A DNA stretch of 64,000 bases from Eggerthella sp. YY7918 (GCF_000270285.1 NC_015738.1:186001-250000), one strand, 5' to 3'. Counted from the stretch's first letter, positions 8,858 through 17,879 are shown. The notes: generated by a model from the letters alone, not told the origin. Numbers and translations: made by a program.

Positions 8858-10757
8858 GTGCTTTCTCCTTTGGCAGCTCTACTGTCACTGTGCATCCTTT
8901 TCCTGGGGCGCTTTTGAATCGCACTGTCGCATTGCATTCTTCTTCCAGCCGATATATGACGTTACGGATACCTGCCGAATTGCTATCCTTTGAATACAGA
9001 ATAGATGTATCGAAGCCCGCGCCGTTATCAATCACCTGTACATATATAGATTCATCTTGTGACCAGGTTCGCAGAACTATGAAGCCCCCTTCTAGTTTCT
9101 TGCAGACACCGTGCTTTACGGCATTTTCCACAAGGGGCTGAATGGAGAGTTGCGGTACCAAGAACTCAGTTTCGTGCACATCGTATATCACGTGCAAGCG
9201 GTCATCAAATCGCAGTTTTTCGATATCCAGATAGGTTTTTATATGGTCAAGTTCCTGTACGAACGGGATCATACGAACATTTGTGATCGCATCAATATTC
9301 GTGCGTAGGTATTGAGAGAATTTCATGAGTGTCTGTTGCGCAAGCTGAGGATTGGCGGGGATAAGCGCCATTACAGCTGTAAGGGTGTTATACAGAAAAT
9401 GAGGTCTGATCTGGCTGAGCATCAGCGATACTTCGGCTTCTTTCAGCTGGTATCGCACATGTTCGAGTTCGAAGGCCTGGCGTTCCTGCGCTACCATTCT
9501 TTTGACGAAGATGGCGAACATGATTGTTGCATAAATAATGGCGCACGTGCCTAGAAGATACGACACGTTAACCACGAACAATCCCGCACTATACAAAGCA
9601 TCCACAATAAGCGATGAAAGCAGGATGACAGAAGTTCCCGAAAACAGTAATGCATCATCGTTGTTGTCTTGCCATGCACGAACCAAGATAGGTGCAATCA
9701 CTCCTAGACTGAGTGCTACGCAAATTACTGCAAATGCTCCCGAGTACCATGGGCGTGGAGATAGGGAGAATACAAGGGCCGCTATAGTCATTATTGCCGT
9801 GGCACCAACAAGTATCCGGATGCCGAGGCGGCTCGCTCGGTATTCAAACAAACGTCGCGAACACAAATAGAGACAGGCGGGCAACATGCAAAACATGAGC
9901 ACTTGCAATATCCATACATACTCGAAATGCGCCCCAATAATCTTTACTACTTTAAGTCTCATGAGTTCAGTGTGTGTCAGCACCGTGACTAGGAGGATGA
10001 TGCATAACACAATGAGATAGTCCGCCCGAAAAGAAGACCCTCGGAAGGCAACAATAATGCTGAATACTACGATATATACAAAAAGGCCGACTACCACACC
10101 CGACTGTAAGTAGGCGATGATATTGGGATGGAGTGTCGCATTGCGAACCTCTTCAAGTTGCGGGGCAATGTAGAGACCTCCCGTGTGGGAACTCGCAACT
10201 TCAATGACGACTTCGCTGGTTGTTGGCTGAATTTCGCCGATAGCCTTGCTGATTACCTCGCTGCGCACTTCGACTTCATCAACGTTTCTGCTCAGGTTTC
10301 CTCCTGTTAGTGCCAACTTTCCGTCGATAAACACCCGATACGCTGTCTGTGAATCGGGCACGCGAACAAGGTATCCCAGGTTGGACGGGCAATTTGTCAC
10401 AGTAAGTCGGTAACTAGCGATACCTCCAGCCGGTAGTTTTTCTCCGTCGATAACCATATTCTCCCACGAATGGGGAAGCTCGAGTTCAGCATCGGATTGG
10501 ACATCCTGCACATCATCAGTAACGAGCCACGTATCCCAATAAAATTCCCAGACACCGTCAAGCGGAACAACGGCATCGCGGTTATTAAAATCCGCCAAGT
10601 CGATCGTTGCATTTTTAACGCGCGGAAGGCCGCTATCTCGGAATGCCATATCCCATGTAAAAATTACGAGCGGCAAAAGAAGCCCTGCCATCACCAAAAG
10701 ACAGACGATTGCTTTGCAAAGCAAGCTTGCTCTTTCGGAATCCCCAACTTGAGGCAT
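8850..10757 (-). CDS. 7TM-receptor-type sensor histidine kinase (LytS/YehU-like kinase core)
   Basis: The 635-residue protein has an N-terminal signal-anchor, an extracytoplasmic beta-rich domain at residues 45-210 (GVWEFYWDTW, then ASYRLTVTN and TAYRVFIDGKLALTGG) resembling 7TMR-DISM sensor domains, about seven membrane helices at 215-415, and a short linker. The kinase core has the His-kinase box IRPHFLYNTL with the phospho-acceptor His, an N box VENAVKHG, and a G box DNGAGFD. RBS AAGGAGGG precedes the ATG. It pairs with the overlapping response regulator and probably senses an extracytoplasmic ligand related to the molybdoenzyme substrate, since the three genes run in one direction. Confidence 0.88.
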   Translation of the reverse strand: MPQVGDSERASLLCKAIVCLLVMAGLLLPLVIFTWDMAFRDSGLPRVKNATIDLADFNNRDAVVPLDGVWEFYWDTWLVTDDVQDVQSDAELELPHSWENMVIDGEKLPAGGIASYRLTVTNCPSNLGYLVRVPDSQTAYRVFIDGKLALTGGNLSRNVDEVEVRSEVISKAIGEIQPTTSEVVIEVASSHTGGLYIAPQLEEVRNATLHPNIIAYLQSGVVVGLFVYIVVFSIIVAFRGSSFRADYLIVLCIILLVTVLTHTELMRLKVVKIIGAHFEYVWILQVLMFCMLPACLYLCSRRLFEYRASRLGIRILVGATAIMTIAALVFSLSPRPWYSGAFAVICVALSLGVIAPILVRAWQDNNDDALLFSGTSVILLSSLIVDALYSAGLFVVNVSYLLGTCAIIYATIMFAIFVKRMVAQERQAFELEHVRYQLKEAEVSLMLSQIRPHFLYNTLTAVMALIPANPQLAQQTLMKFSQYLRTNIDAITNVRMIPFVQELDHIKTYLDIEKLRFDDRLHVIYDVHETEFLVPQLSIQPLVENAVKHGVCKKLEGGFIVLRTWSQDESIYVQVIDNGAGFDTSILYSKDSNSAGIRNVIYRLEEECNATVRFKSAPGKGCTVTVELPKEKAHE

Positions 10758-10900
10758 GCACCGACCCTCCTTCGCGCTGGTGCGCCATTCGCGCCGATTA
10801 TAGCATCCCTCTTTTCATGTCTCTGACATTTCGTCCTTGCTCCCGATCGTCGTGACCATCTGCGCTCAATATGCGAAAAACGCGCATTTCTCCTGTGCGG

Positions 10901-10922
10901 GCAGGTTACCTGCGGATACAAT
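10901..10922 (+). promoter_or_regulatory. Palindrome and -10 element upstream of prs
   Basis: GCAGGT-T-ACCTGC (10901-10913) is a perfect palindrome ending four bases before TACAAT (10917-10922), a good -10 hexamer. The site would overlap the polymerase spacer region, so it may be an operator. No regulator is assigned. Confidence 0.4.
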
Positions 10923-10983
10923 AGCCACAACAGCGAAATATCCGCAGCCGCAGCGGAAACCGGGGAAGCGAAGGAGCGCGCAC

Positions 10984-11949
10984 ATGACGGAAGTGCAGAA
11001 AAGCATGGCCCTGTTCTCGGGATCGGTGAATCCCGAACTCGCCGACGAGATTGCTAAGGAACTGAACGTATCGCTTGGCAATGTCAAACTTGAAAAATTT
11101 GCCAACGGCGAGATATATGCGCGCTATCAGGAAAGCGTGCGCGGTGCCGATGTGTTCCTTATTCAGTCGGTGTGCGGAGCCGACGGCTACGACGTCAACG
11201 ATGCGCTCATGGAGCTGCTTATCATGACCGATGCCGCAAAGCGCGCTTCGGCGCGTACGGTGTCGGCGGTTATCGCTCACTACGGCTACGCGCGCCAGGA
11301 CCGCAAGGCTGCGCCGCGCGAACCCATCACCGCCAAACTGGTGGCCGACTTGTTGGCAGCAGCAGGCGTGGATAACGTCATTACGATCGATCTGCACCAG
11401 GATGCTATTCAGGGCTTCTTCGATCTGCCGGTGAATCATATGACTGCCATGCCTATCTTCGTTGACTACTTCACCAGCATGGGCTTGGATAAGGAAAGGC
11501 TGTGCGTGGTGTCTCCCGATGTGGGTCGCGCAAAGGCTGCGAAGAAGTTCTCCACGATGATGGATTGCGATATTGCTATCATGCACAAGGATCGCCCGAA
11601 GCACAATGCAGCGGAAATTACTGCGCTTATCGGCGATGTTAACGATAAGATCTGCATCCTGAACGACGACATGATCGACACGGCGGGCTCGCTTGTGGCG
11701 GCGGCAACCACGCTCAAGGCGAAGGGCGCCGCGCAGGTGTACGCGTGTGCGACGCATGGTCTGTTCAGCGGACCTGCATACGAGCGTATTGCGAATTCCT
11801 GCATTGAAGAAGTGGTGGTCACCAACGCAGTGCCCGTACCGCTTGAGCGTCAAACCGGCAAGGTGAAGGTGCTGTCGGTGGGTCCGCTGTTCGCGCAGAC
11901 CATCAACAACGTATACAACAACGGCTCCGTGGCGAGCCTGTTTGAGTAA
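10984..11949 (+). CDS. prs: Ribose-phosphate pyrophosphokinase (PRPP synthetase, class I)
   Basis: The enzyme makes PRPP from ribose-5-phosphate and ATP for purine, pyrimidine, NAD, His and Trp synthesis. Two phosphoribosyltransferase-like halves are seen. FANGEIYARYQESVRG and YGYARQDRKAAPREPITAK are the ATP-site and flexible-loop motifs, and the PRPP-binding loop is NDDMIDTAGS, close to the family DDxIDTAGT. I chose ATG 10984 over the longer frame from 10837 because AAGGAG lies just before it and the extra 49 residues do not resemble Prs. The product is then 321 residues, a normal length. Confidence 0.97.
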   Translation: MTEVQKSMALFSGSVNPELADEIAKELNVSLGNVKLEKFANGEIYARYQESVRGADVFLIQSVCGADGYDVNDALMELLIMTDAAKRASARTVSAVIAHYGYARQDRKAAPREPITAKLVADLLAAAGVDNVITIDLHQDAIQGFFDLPVNHMTAMPIFVDYFTSMGLDKERLCVVSPDVGRAKAAKKFSTMMDCDIAIMHKDRPKHNAAEITALIGDVNDKICILNDDMIDTAGSLVAAATTLKAKGAAQVYACATHGLFSGPAYERIANSCIEEVVVTNAVPVPLERQTGKVKVLSVGPLFAQTINNVYNNGSVASLFE

Positions 11950-11953
11950 GAAG

Positions 11954-12128
11954 GTTTCGCCGGCCTGCCGACCGGCGAAACGCGCCGACTGCTGCGCCGC
12001 GAAGCAAGTCCCCGAAGGGGGCGAGGAGCCGTGGTGCCCAATCTTCGCGCGATGACGAAGACTCACGTACCGAAGTACACTTCGCCTTCTCCATACCTGC
12101 GAATCTCGGGCACCACGCTCCCTCTCGC
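11954..12128 (+). ncRNA. Candidate structured RNA or palindromic element between prs and pth
   Basis: The 216-base gap has layered pairing. First comes a simple hairpin, 11954-11963 with 11972-11981 (10 bp). Then a closing stem pairs 12021-12039 with 12108-12128 (GCGAG, GAGC and GTGGTGCCC blocks, with one bulged C and a 3-base bulge). Inside it are hairpins 12042-12047/12056-12061 and 12071-12075/12080-12084. Short T runs are absent, so it is not an ordinary terminator. It may be a structured leader, an attenuator for pth, or an inserted repeat. No known riboswitch signature was recognised. Confidence 0.45.
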
Positions 12129-12165
12129 TGACATACGTTCGACTCGTGGGTAGAAAGCTGGTTTC

Positions 12166-12723
12166 ATGTTTTTGATCGTGGGCCTGGGGAATCCGGGCGA
12201 GGAATATGAGCATACGCGGCACAATGCCGGGTTTGACACCGTGGATGCTATAGCGGCTGAGGTGGGTGCTCGCTACTGGAAGACAGAGTGCGGCGCGCTG
12301 ACGGCAAAAGGCGTTTTCCGCGACCACGATCTGGTGCTTGCGAAACCGCAAAGTTTCATGAATACATCCGGCGGCCCGGTGAAGCAGCTTATGAACGCGT
12401 ACGGCATCGATGCCGATCATCTGATTATCATTCACGACGAGTTGGATATCGATCCCGGCACCATTCGAGTTAAATTCGGAGGCGGGCACGCGGGGCACAA
12501 TGGGTTGCGCTCCATCTGCGACAAGCTGGGAACGCGCGACTGGTTTCGTGTGCGCATTGGCATCGGACGTCCCCCGGGACGTATGCCGGTAGTGGACTGG
12601 GTGCTGTCGCGTCCCCGAAAAGAGGCGGCCGATGACTTTACCTTTGCGGTCGATCGCGGCGCGCAGGCGGCGCTTTCGCTGGTGAATGAAGGCCTCGAGA
12701 AAACACAGCAGGCGTTTAACTGA
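12166..12723 (+). CDS. pth: Peptidyl-tRNA hydrolase
   Basis: Pth releases tRNA from peptidyl-tRNAs that drop off the ribosome. The catalytic His sits in EHTRHNAGFD near residue 20. KPQSFMNTSG supplies the conserved Asn/Met strand, and HDELDIDPGTIRVKFGGGHAGHNGLRSI contains the conserved Asp and the GGGxxGHNGLxS motif. The 185 residues are a standard length. No strong RBS precedes the ATG. The stop codon overlaps the start of the next gene by one base, so translation of the MFS gene is probably coupled. Confidence 0.97.
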   Translation: MFLIVGLGNPGEEYEHTRHNAGFDTVDAIAAEVGARYWKTECGALTAKGVFRDHDLVLAKPQSFMNTSGGPVKQLMNAYGIDADHLIIIHDELDIDPGTIRVKFGGGHAGHNGLRSICDKLGTRDWFRVRIGIGRPPGRMPVVDWVLSRPRKEAADDFTFAVDRGAQAALSLVNEGLEKTQQAFN

Positions 12724-14105
12724 TGAAATCGGTCGCTTTCAATGGTGGGCGGGCAGCGATATATGGTCTTTTTGCCATTGTCGTACTGGCCTCAGCATCG
12801 GGTAACCTTTCGCAGACGGCGGTCAATGCCATGCTCGCCGAAATCATGGGCGAATTTGGCATGGCGGTGGATTTGGGGCAATGGTTTACCACCAGCTACA
12901 TGCTGGTGCTGGGCGTTACCGTGCCGGTGGCGACGTATCTTTCTCGGCGTTTTTCGGTGCGCCAGCACGTGTTTATCGCGCTTGCGTTCTTTTTAGTGGG
13001 TGCGCTTGCCGATCTGTTTGCTCCCAACTTTGCGGTCATGCTGGTCGGCCGTATCCTGCAGGCAATTTCAACCGGCATGCTCATGCCGCTGATGCAAACG
13101 ATTGCGATGACCTGTTTTCCTGAGGGTCGTCAAGCTACCGCGATGGGTATTGCGGGTATCGCCATGGGCTTTGCGCCAAACATTGGACCTACCATCGGCG
13201 GTGCTATGAGCTTTGCCTGGGGGTGGCGCAGCTTTTTTGTGCTGATCGTAGTGCTGTTGGTGGCTCTTGCCGTGGCGTCGGCGCTTATCATCAGGCGCTC
13301 CGATCCGTTCGATCGCACGGCGCGCCTCGATGTTGTGTCGCTTGCGCTTTCCACACTGGGGTTCGGTGGTTTGCTGTTGGCCTTTTCCGACGCGAGCAGT
13401 TTCTTTATCACGAGTCCTTTTGTCTGGATGCCGCTTGCGCTCGGCGCTTTGTTTTTGGTGCTGTTCGTACGCCGTCAGAATCGCGTTGAGCAGCCGCTCA
13501 TCAGCATGAAGATATTCAAATCGCGCCAGTACGTGACAGGGTTTATCGCACAGAACTTCTTGAACGCTTCGTTTATGGGGGTCACGCTCATCGTTCCGCT
13601 CTATATCGAAGAACTGTGCGGCGGTACCGCGCTTGATGCGGGCGTTGTTCTTTTGCCCGGCACCGTGGCGGCACTCGTTCTCAACCCGTTGGCGGGGGTG
13701 TTGACCGATCGCGTGGGCGTGCGTCCGGTTGCGCTTGTGTCCGGAGCATTCCTGGCCACCGGTGCAATCCTTATGATGTTTCTTGAGGCCGATACGCCGC
13801 TGTACGTGACGACGATGTGCCAAGCCGTGCGCGCTGTAGGGGTGTCAGGCCTGGTTGGACCGCTCACGTCGTGGAGCCTTGCGAAGCTTCCGCGACCTAT
13901 TGTGACCGACGGATCGTCGTTTTGTATCGCGGCGCGTCAAGCGTGTGCGTCGCTGGGGACTTCGGCCATGGTGTTTACCATCACCGTAGTGGGGGCATCG
14001 TCGATTGGCATGGCCGATCCTGCACTTGCGTACCAAATGGCGTTCGGCTTTTCAGCCGTCATGGCCGTTGCGACCTTCGCCTTTATCGTGGCGAAGGTGC
14101 GCTGA
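12723..14105 (+). CDS. MFS drug exporter, DHA2 (EmrB/QacA) type
   Basis: The 460-residue membrane protein has about 14 hydrophobic helices. It shows DHA2 traits: an early membrane segment followed by QWFTTSYMLVLGVTVPVATYLSRRF, the motif GRILQAISTGMLMPLMQTIAM, and an N-half motif near GIAGIAMGFAPNIGPTIGGAM. Such carriers expel lipophilic drugs or metabolites with protons. The ATG overlaps the pth stop by one base. Substrate cannot be predicted. In Firmicutes mfd commonly follows pth; here that place is taken by this transporter. Confidence 0.88.
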   Translation: MKSVAFNGGRAAIYGLFAIVVLASASGNLSQTAVNAMLAEIMGEFGMAVDLGQWFTTSYMLVLGVTVPVATYLSRRFSVRQHVFIALAFFLVGALADLFAPNFAVMLVGRILQAISTGMLMPLMQTIAMTCFPEGRQATAMGIAGIAMGFAPNIGPTIGGAMSFAWGWRSFFVLIVVLLVALAVASALIIRRSDPFDRTARLDVVSLALSTLGFGGLLLAFSDASSFFITSPFVWMPLALGALFLVLFVRRQNRVEQPLISMKIFKSRQYVTGFIAQNFLNASFMGVTLIVPLYIEELCGGTALDAGVVLLPGTVAALVLNPLAGVLTDRVGVRPVALVSGAFLATGAILMMFLEADTPLYVTTMCQAVRAVGVSGLVGPLTSWSLAKLPRPIVTDGSSFCIAARQACASLGTSAMVFTITVVGASSIGMADPALAYQMAFGFSAVMAVATFAFIVAKVR

Positions 14106-14135
14106 GAGGCGTAAGGGGCAGGGCGGAAGCTGGCG

Positions 14136-14289
14136 TGGCCCCAAATCGGGGGCTGTGGCAATTTCTGGTGGAGCTTGCGTAGATAAAAAGCTTCTCACGA
14201 TTCCAAACTCCCTGATCACAGCTCCTCCGCTTTTGCAGTAAAGACTAATCGGGGAGAAGAAAATTGCCACAGCTCCCGATTTGGGGCCA
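14136..14289. repeat. MITE-like element with 29-bp terminal inverted repeats
   Basis: Bases 14136-14164 and 14261-14289 are inverted copies matching at 28 of 29 positions, beginning TGGCCCCAAATCGGG. They flank a 96-base non-coding core, so the whole element is 154 bp. No target-site duplication is obvious. A related short string, GATTTGGGGCC, recurs at about 23330. The size, long perfect ends and lack of an ORF fit a non-autonomous mobile palindrome; a long hairpin terminator between the convergent genes is the alternative. Confidence 0.65.
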
Positions 14290-14310
14290 GTCGCATTGCT
14301 GGCGGCGTTC

Positions 14311-15306
14311 TCAGGTCGTGGGCGTTTCGGTTTTGCTTGCAGTTTCCGTCTGGTCGTTCTTCGTCATGCTGTCAGGCAGTCCGGCTTGCGGCATGTGAAG
14401 GGTACCGGCTTTCTCGCGGCGGTGGAGATCCCAAAGCATGAAGGCCGCTACTAGGATGAACGCACTGCCGCCGACGATGCCCACGGGCAGAGGACCTACG
14501 AAGGGGTTGCCGCCCGTGGCCGAGAAAATGAGCGCTGCGCTTACAAATCCGTTTATGGCGCCGTGACCGATGGCGGCGGCCAAACAGCTACCGGTGCGCT
14601 CGGTGACGTACGTGAGGAAGATGCCCATCACGATGCAGAACACGCACATAGCGGCGATGCCTGCGAACGGCCAGCCGGGGTAGCCCATGCCGTAGTTGTG
14701 TCCGATCGCGGTGAGCGGTGCGTGCCACAAGCCCCATATTACGCCCGTGACCAGCAATGTCGGAACGATGCGCAGGCGCGTAGCCATCTTCGGCACCAAG
14801 TAGCCGCGCCAACCCCATTCCTCGCCGAACGTGGTGACGATGTTGAGCGCAGGGGCGGCCAGTACGGCGAAAGGCAGTTGCATAAGCAGCATCGAGCGCA
14901 AGGCTTCTGCCGACATTTCGGGGCTGCCTGCTGCAGCCAACTGCTGTTGTGCGGTACCGACCATCATCGACATACTGGGATCGAAGTCCTGCGGAAATAC
15001 GAGGAAGTAGACAGCTGCGCCCGCGACGGTCAGGATTGCCGGACCGAACCAGGCTACAAGAAACCATGGCGCTGACTGCTTGAAGCGTCGCGGCTTGATG
15101 ACGCTGTTTTTGAAGCCTTCACGCGTGACGAGCCGTGTGATGAGCACGCCCAGCGCGGGGAAGAACATGGCCGCGCCTGTGGCCAGCTGTGTCGCCATCG
15201 GGGGGATGCCTTCGATCGCTCCCGATGCCACCGGGTACACCACTCCGAACTCGTACGCCCATGTCAACACAAACGTAACTGCCAGAAATATCGCAACTCG
15301 TTTCAT
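14311..15306 (-). CDS. CPBP-family intramembrane metalloprotease (CAAX protease/bacteriocin-processing type)
   Basis: The 331-residue protein has about eight membrane helices. The family motifs are EEWGWRGYLVPKM (Glu-Glu-x3-Arg) near residue 170, LWHAPL with the conserved His, and a later motif around HGAINGF. Members cleave membrane-embedded peptides or act in bacteriocin self-immunity. I chose the ATG at 15306, preceded by GGAAG, instead of a far longer upstream frame that covers the parS palindrome and has no homology. The gene is divergent from the ABC transporter operon, with parS 70 bases upstream. A Thr/Glu-rich tail of about 25 residues ends the protein. Confidence 0.85.
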   Translation of the reverse strand: MKRVAIFLAVTFVLTWAYEFGVVYPVASGAIEGIPPMATQLATGAAMFFPALGVLITRLVTREGFKNSVIKPRRFKQSAPWFLVAWFGPAILTVAGAAVYFLVFPQDFDPSMSMMVGTAQQQLAAAGSPEMSAEALRSMLLMQLPFAVLAAPALNIVTTFGEEWGWRGYLVPKMATRLRIVPTLLVTGVIWGLWHAPLTAIGHNYGMGYPGWPFAGIAAMCVFCIVMGIFLTYVTERTGSCLAAAIGHGAINGFVSAALIFSATGGNPFVGPLPVGIVGGSAFILVAAFMLWDLHRREKAGTLHMPQAGLPDSMTKNDQTETASKTETPTT

Positions 15307-15371
15307 GCGTGCTTCCTTTCCCCTGCACCGCTTCTTATTGGGCCTCTCTGCCGCTCTCTTTTTGCGAGAGC

Positions 15372-15395
15372 AGAATGTTTCACGTGAAACATTCT
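15372..15395. promoter_or_regulatory. parS centromere site 1
   Basis: TGTTTCACGTGAAACA at 15376-15391 is the exact 16-bp bacterial parS consensus bound by ParB. Flanking AGAA/TTCT extends the perfect palindrome to 24 bp. It lies between divergent genes, 70 bases before the CPBP start. A second exact copy is at 32144. ParB loads here, spreads and recruits SMC, which places the window in the origin-proximal domain. Confidence 0.93.
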
Positions 15396-15469
15396 TACTG
15401 TACTGCGCTTGTATTCTTGTTCCATCTGTTATAGCATAAATATAACAAACAGTGAAGAAGGGATCAAGT

Positions 15470-16261
15470 GTGGATGTAACGAAACGGACAGCGCCCCAGG
15501 CGGAGAATCGATCGGCGGCGTGTGACGTGGCTCCGGTGCTTGCGGTGCGGGATGTGGTGAAAACGTTCGGTGAGAAGCGGGCGGTGGACGGCGTGACGCT
15601 GGATGTGATGCCGGGTGACATCTTCGGTTTCGTGGGCCACAACGGTGCCGGTAAAACCACGCTCATCCGCGCCATCGTGGGCGTGACCGGGTTCGACGAG
15701 GGTGACATCCGCATTGCGGGCCAGTCGGTGAAGACGGATGCGCTCGCGTGTAAACGCATGTGCGCCTACGTGCCCGACAACCCCGACATCTACGAGTTCC
15801 TCACCGGCATCCAGTACCTCAACTACATTGCCGACATCTTTGAAGTGCCCGCCGATCTGCGCCGTGAGCGTATCGAAGCCAGCGCCGATCGTCTGGGTCT
15901 CACCTCGGCGCTCGGCGACCTCGTGTCGTCGTACTCGCATGGCATGCGCCAGAAACTCGTGCTCATCGGAGCGCTTGTGCACGAACCGAAGCTGCTTGTG
16001 CTGGATGAGCCCTTTGTGGGCCTCGACCCCGAGGCATCGTTCCACGTGAAGGAAATGCTGCGCGAACTGGCCGATCGCGGCTCGGCCGTGTTTTTCTCGA
16101 GCCACGTGCTGGAAGTGGTGGAGAAGCTGTGCGACAAGGTGGCCATCATCAAGCAAGGGCAGCTGCGTGCGTGCGGGCCGACCGCCGAGGTGGTGGGCGA
16201 CGAGAGCCTGGAGGACGTGTTCCTGGACATGATCGACCGCGACCGCCGTGACCAGGCATAA
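15470..16261 (+). CDS. ABC transporter ATP-binding protein (CcmA/YtrB-like exporter)
   Basis: The ATPase has Walker A GHNGAGKTTL, signature SYSHGMRQKL (a degenerate LSGGQ) and Walker B LLVLDEPFVGLDP, then a switch His in SSHVLE. I prefer the GTG at 15470, which follows GAAGAAGGGA, giving 263 residues; a GTG at 15452 would add six. It heads an operon of ATPase, permease, small membrane protein, GntR regulator and DUF1648 protein, the layout of YtrA-regulated export loci that respond to envelope stress. The substrate is unknown. Confidence 0.92.
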   Translation: MDVTKRTAPQAENRSAACDVAPVLAVRDVVKTFGEKRAVDGVTLDVMPGDIFGFVGHNGAGKTTLIRAIVGVTGFDEGDIRIAGQSVKTDALACKRMCAYVPDNPDIYEFLTGIQYLNYIADIFEVPADLRRERIEASADRLGLTSALGDLVSSYSHGMRQKLVLIGALVHEPKLLVLDEPFVGLDPEASFHVKEMLRELADRGSAVFFSSHVLEVVEKLCDKVAIIKQGQLRACGPTAEVVGDESLEDVFLDMIDRDRRDQA

Positions 16262-16274
16262 GGGGGCGAGCTTC

Positions 16275-17879
16275 ATGCGTGCGTTCATTTTGCTGCTCAA
16301 AGTGCAGCTGCTGGGTTTGTTTGGCATTAACAAAGCATTCCATACAAATCCCGGGCGCGCGAAGCGTACGCTCGGGCTAGTGGCGTTAGCTGTTGTGGGC
16401 ATTGCTGCCATTGTGTTGGTGTATGTGGGAAGTGTGGCCACGTCTCTTGTTGAATTTGGATTGGGCGCGCATATCCCGCTCATTGCTGTGCTTGCCGGTT
16501 CGCTGGTGGGTGCGGTGGCAACGTTTCTTAAGGCAAATGGCGTGTTGTTTGGCTTTAAGGACTACGATCTGGTCATGTCGCTGCCGATACCTACGGCCAC
16601 CGTTGTGTTATCTCGCATTGCGTCGCTGTACGCCATGAGCATGGCGTTCGCTTTGTTGGTAATGGTGCCGATGTTCGGCGTGTATGCAGATAGCGTGGGA
16701 GTGTCGGCCTTTTCTGCGGTGTTTATGGTGTTGTCGGTGGTGGTGGCTCCGCTTGCGCCGCTTGCTATCGCCGTGGTGTTGGCTGCGCTGGTTACGGTGG
16801 TGTCGTCTCGTTTTAGGCATGCGAATTTTGTGGTGGCACTGCTGTCGATGGCGCTGCTGGTGGGTTTCCTCGTACTGTACTACGCGGTGATCGGGGGAAG
16901 CGGCGGCGATATAGCAACGCTTACTGCCATGGGTGCGGAAAAGGTGGAGTTGCTGGGCAGCGTGTACCCGCCGGCCGTATGGGCGGCCAACGCTATCGCG
17001 CAAAGTGATGCTGTTGCGTTCATATTGTTCGTAGGGGTAAATCTGGTGGCGGCGCTTGGGTTGGTGGTAGTACTTGTGCGACTGTTCGTGCCAGTGAATG
17101 CGCTGCTCATGGCATCGCATGCGCGAGGGACGTTCTCTTTTGAGCACGAATACGCGCGTGGTCAGGCGGCGGGCACGAGCATGCGCTCGCCGTTCCGTGC
17201 TCTGCTAGCAAAAGAGGCACGCTTACTTATGGCAACACCTATATACTTCCTCAACGGGTGTATGGGCTACGTGCTCATGGTGGTGGGTGCGGTGGCTCTG
17301 ATGGGCGCCTCGCTTATGGGTGTGCTGCCATTTCAGGAGCTGCCGTCTGAATACGTCGCGATCATAGGGCAGACTATTCCTTGGATATTGGCGTTTCTCG
17401 TCGGCATCATGTCCACGACGGTGGCCTCGGTGTCGCTTGAGGGGTCGGCGCGTTGGCTCATGCTGACAGCGCCGGTGCCTGCTCATACTATCCTTGCGGC
17501 GAAGGCAGCCCTCAACTTGGCGTTCGCGCTTCCGGCCATCACGGTAAGTTGCGTGCTGGTGGCATGTGCGGTTCCTTTCGATGGACTCTCGCTCGTGGCG
17601 CTGTTTATGGTTCCCCTTGCGTTGGCGTTGTTCTCCACCTATGCAGGACTCGCTTTGGATGCGTTGCGACCGCGCTATGATTGGAACTCTCCATATGAGC
17701 CCGTCAAACGCGGAATGCCTGTGTTTGCAGTGGCGTTCGGCGGCATGGTGATTGTGCTCGTCGGCTTCGCGACTGCGGCACTCGGTGGTGCGATAGGTTC
17801 GCTTGTGCTGGCGGCGTTGGTGGCCGGGGCGTCCCTCGCGGCCTATCGCCAAACCGTACACCAAGGATTGATGAACTAA
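16275..17879 (+). CDS. ABC transporter permease (12 or more TM, ABC-2-like)
   Basis: This 534-residue protein is almost wholly hydrophobic with 12 or more helices, including a repeat of two similar six-helix halves. The ATG at 16275 has AAGGGGG just upstream and starts 14 bases after the ATPase stop; a GTG at 16248 would overlap the ATPase gene. Its partner is the preceding ATPase. A short soluble segment near residue 285 (FEHEYARGQAAGTSMRSP) separates the halves. No binding protein gene is present, so an exporter is likely. Confidence 0.85.
   Translation: MRAFILLLKVQLLGLFGINKAFHTNPGRAKRTLGLVALAVVGIAAIVLVYVGSVATSLVEFGLGAHIPLIAVLAGSLVGAVATFLKANGVLFGFKDYDLVMSLPIPTATVVLSRIASLYAMSMAFALLVMVPMFGVYADSVGVSAFSAVFMVLSVVVAPLAPLAIAVVLAALVTVVSSRFRHANFVVALLSMALLVGFLVLYYAVIGGSGGDIATLTAMGAEKVELLGSVYPPAVWAANAIAQSDAVAFILFVGVNLVAALGLVVVLVRLFVPVNALLMASHARGTFSFEHEYARGQAAGTSMRSPFRALLAKEARLLMATPIYFLNGCMGYVLMVVGAVALMGASLMGVLPFQELPSEYVAIIGQTIPWILAFLVGIMSTTVASVSLEGSARWLMLTAPVPAHTILAAKAALNLAFALPAITVSCVLVACAVPFDGLSLVALFMVPLALALFSTYAGLALDALRPRYDWNSPYEPVKRGMPVFAVAFGGMVIVLVGFATAALGGAIGSLVLAALVAGASLAAYRQTVHQGLMN

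Noticed and set aside
10906-12498. 530-codon minus-strand ORF opposite prs and pth
   Set aside because: It is antisense to two certain genes, has no RBS or recognisable domain and reflects the high-GC codon pattern of the other strand.
13068-13823. 251-codon minus-strand ORF opposite the DHA2 exporter
   Set aside because: Extremely His/Arg/Gln-rich translation with no domain.
16041-16056. Third parS-like site (TTCCACGTGAAGGA) in the ABC ATPase gene
   Set aside because: It deviates at several consensus positions and is explained by coding sequence.
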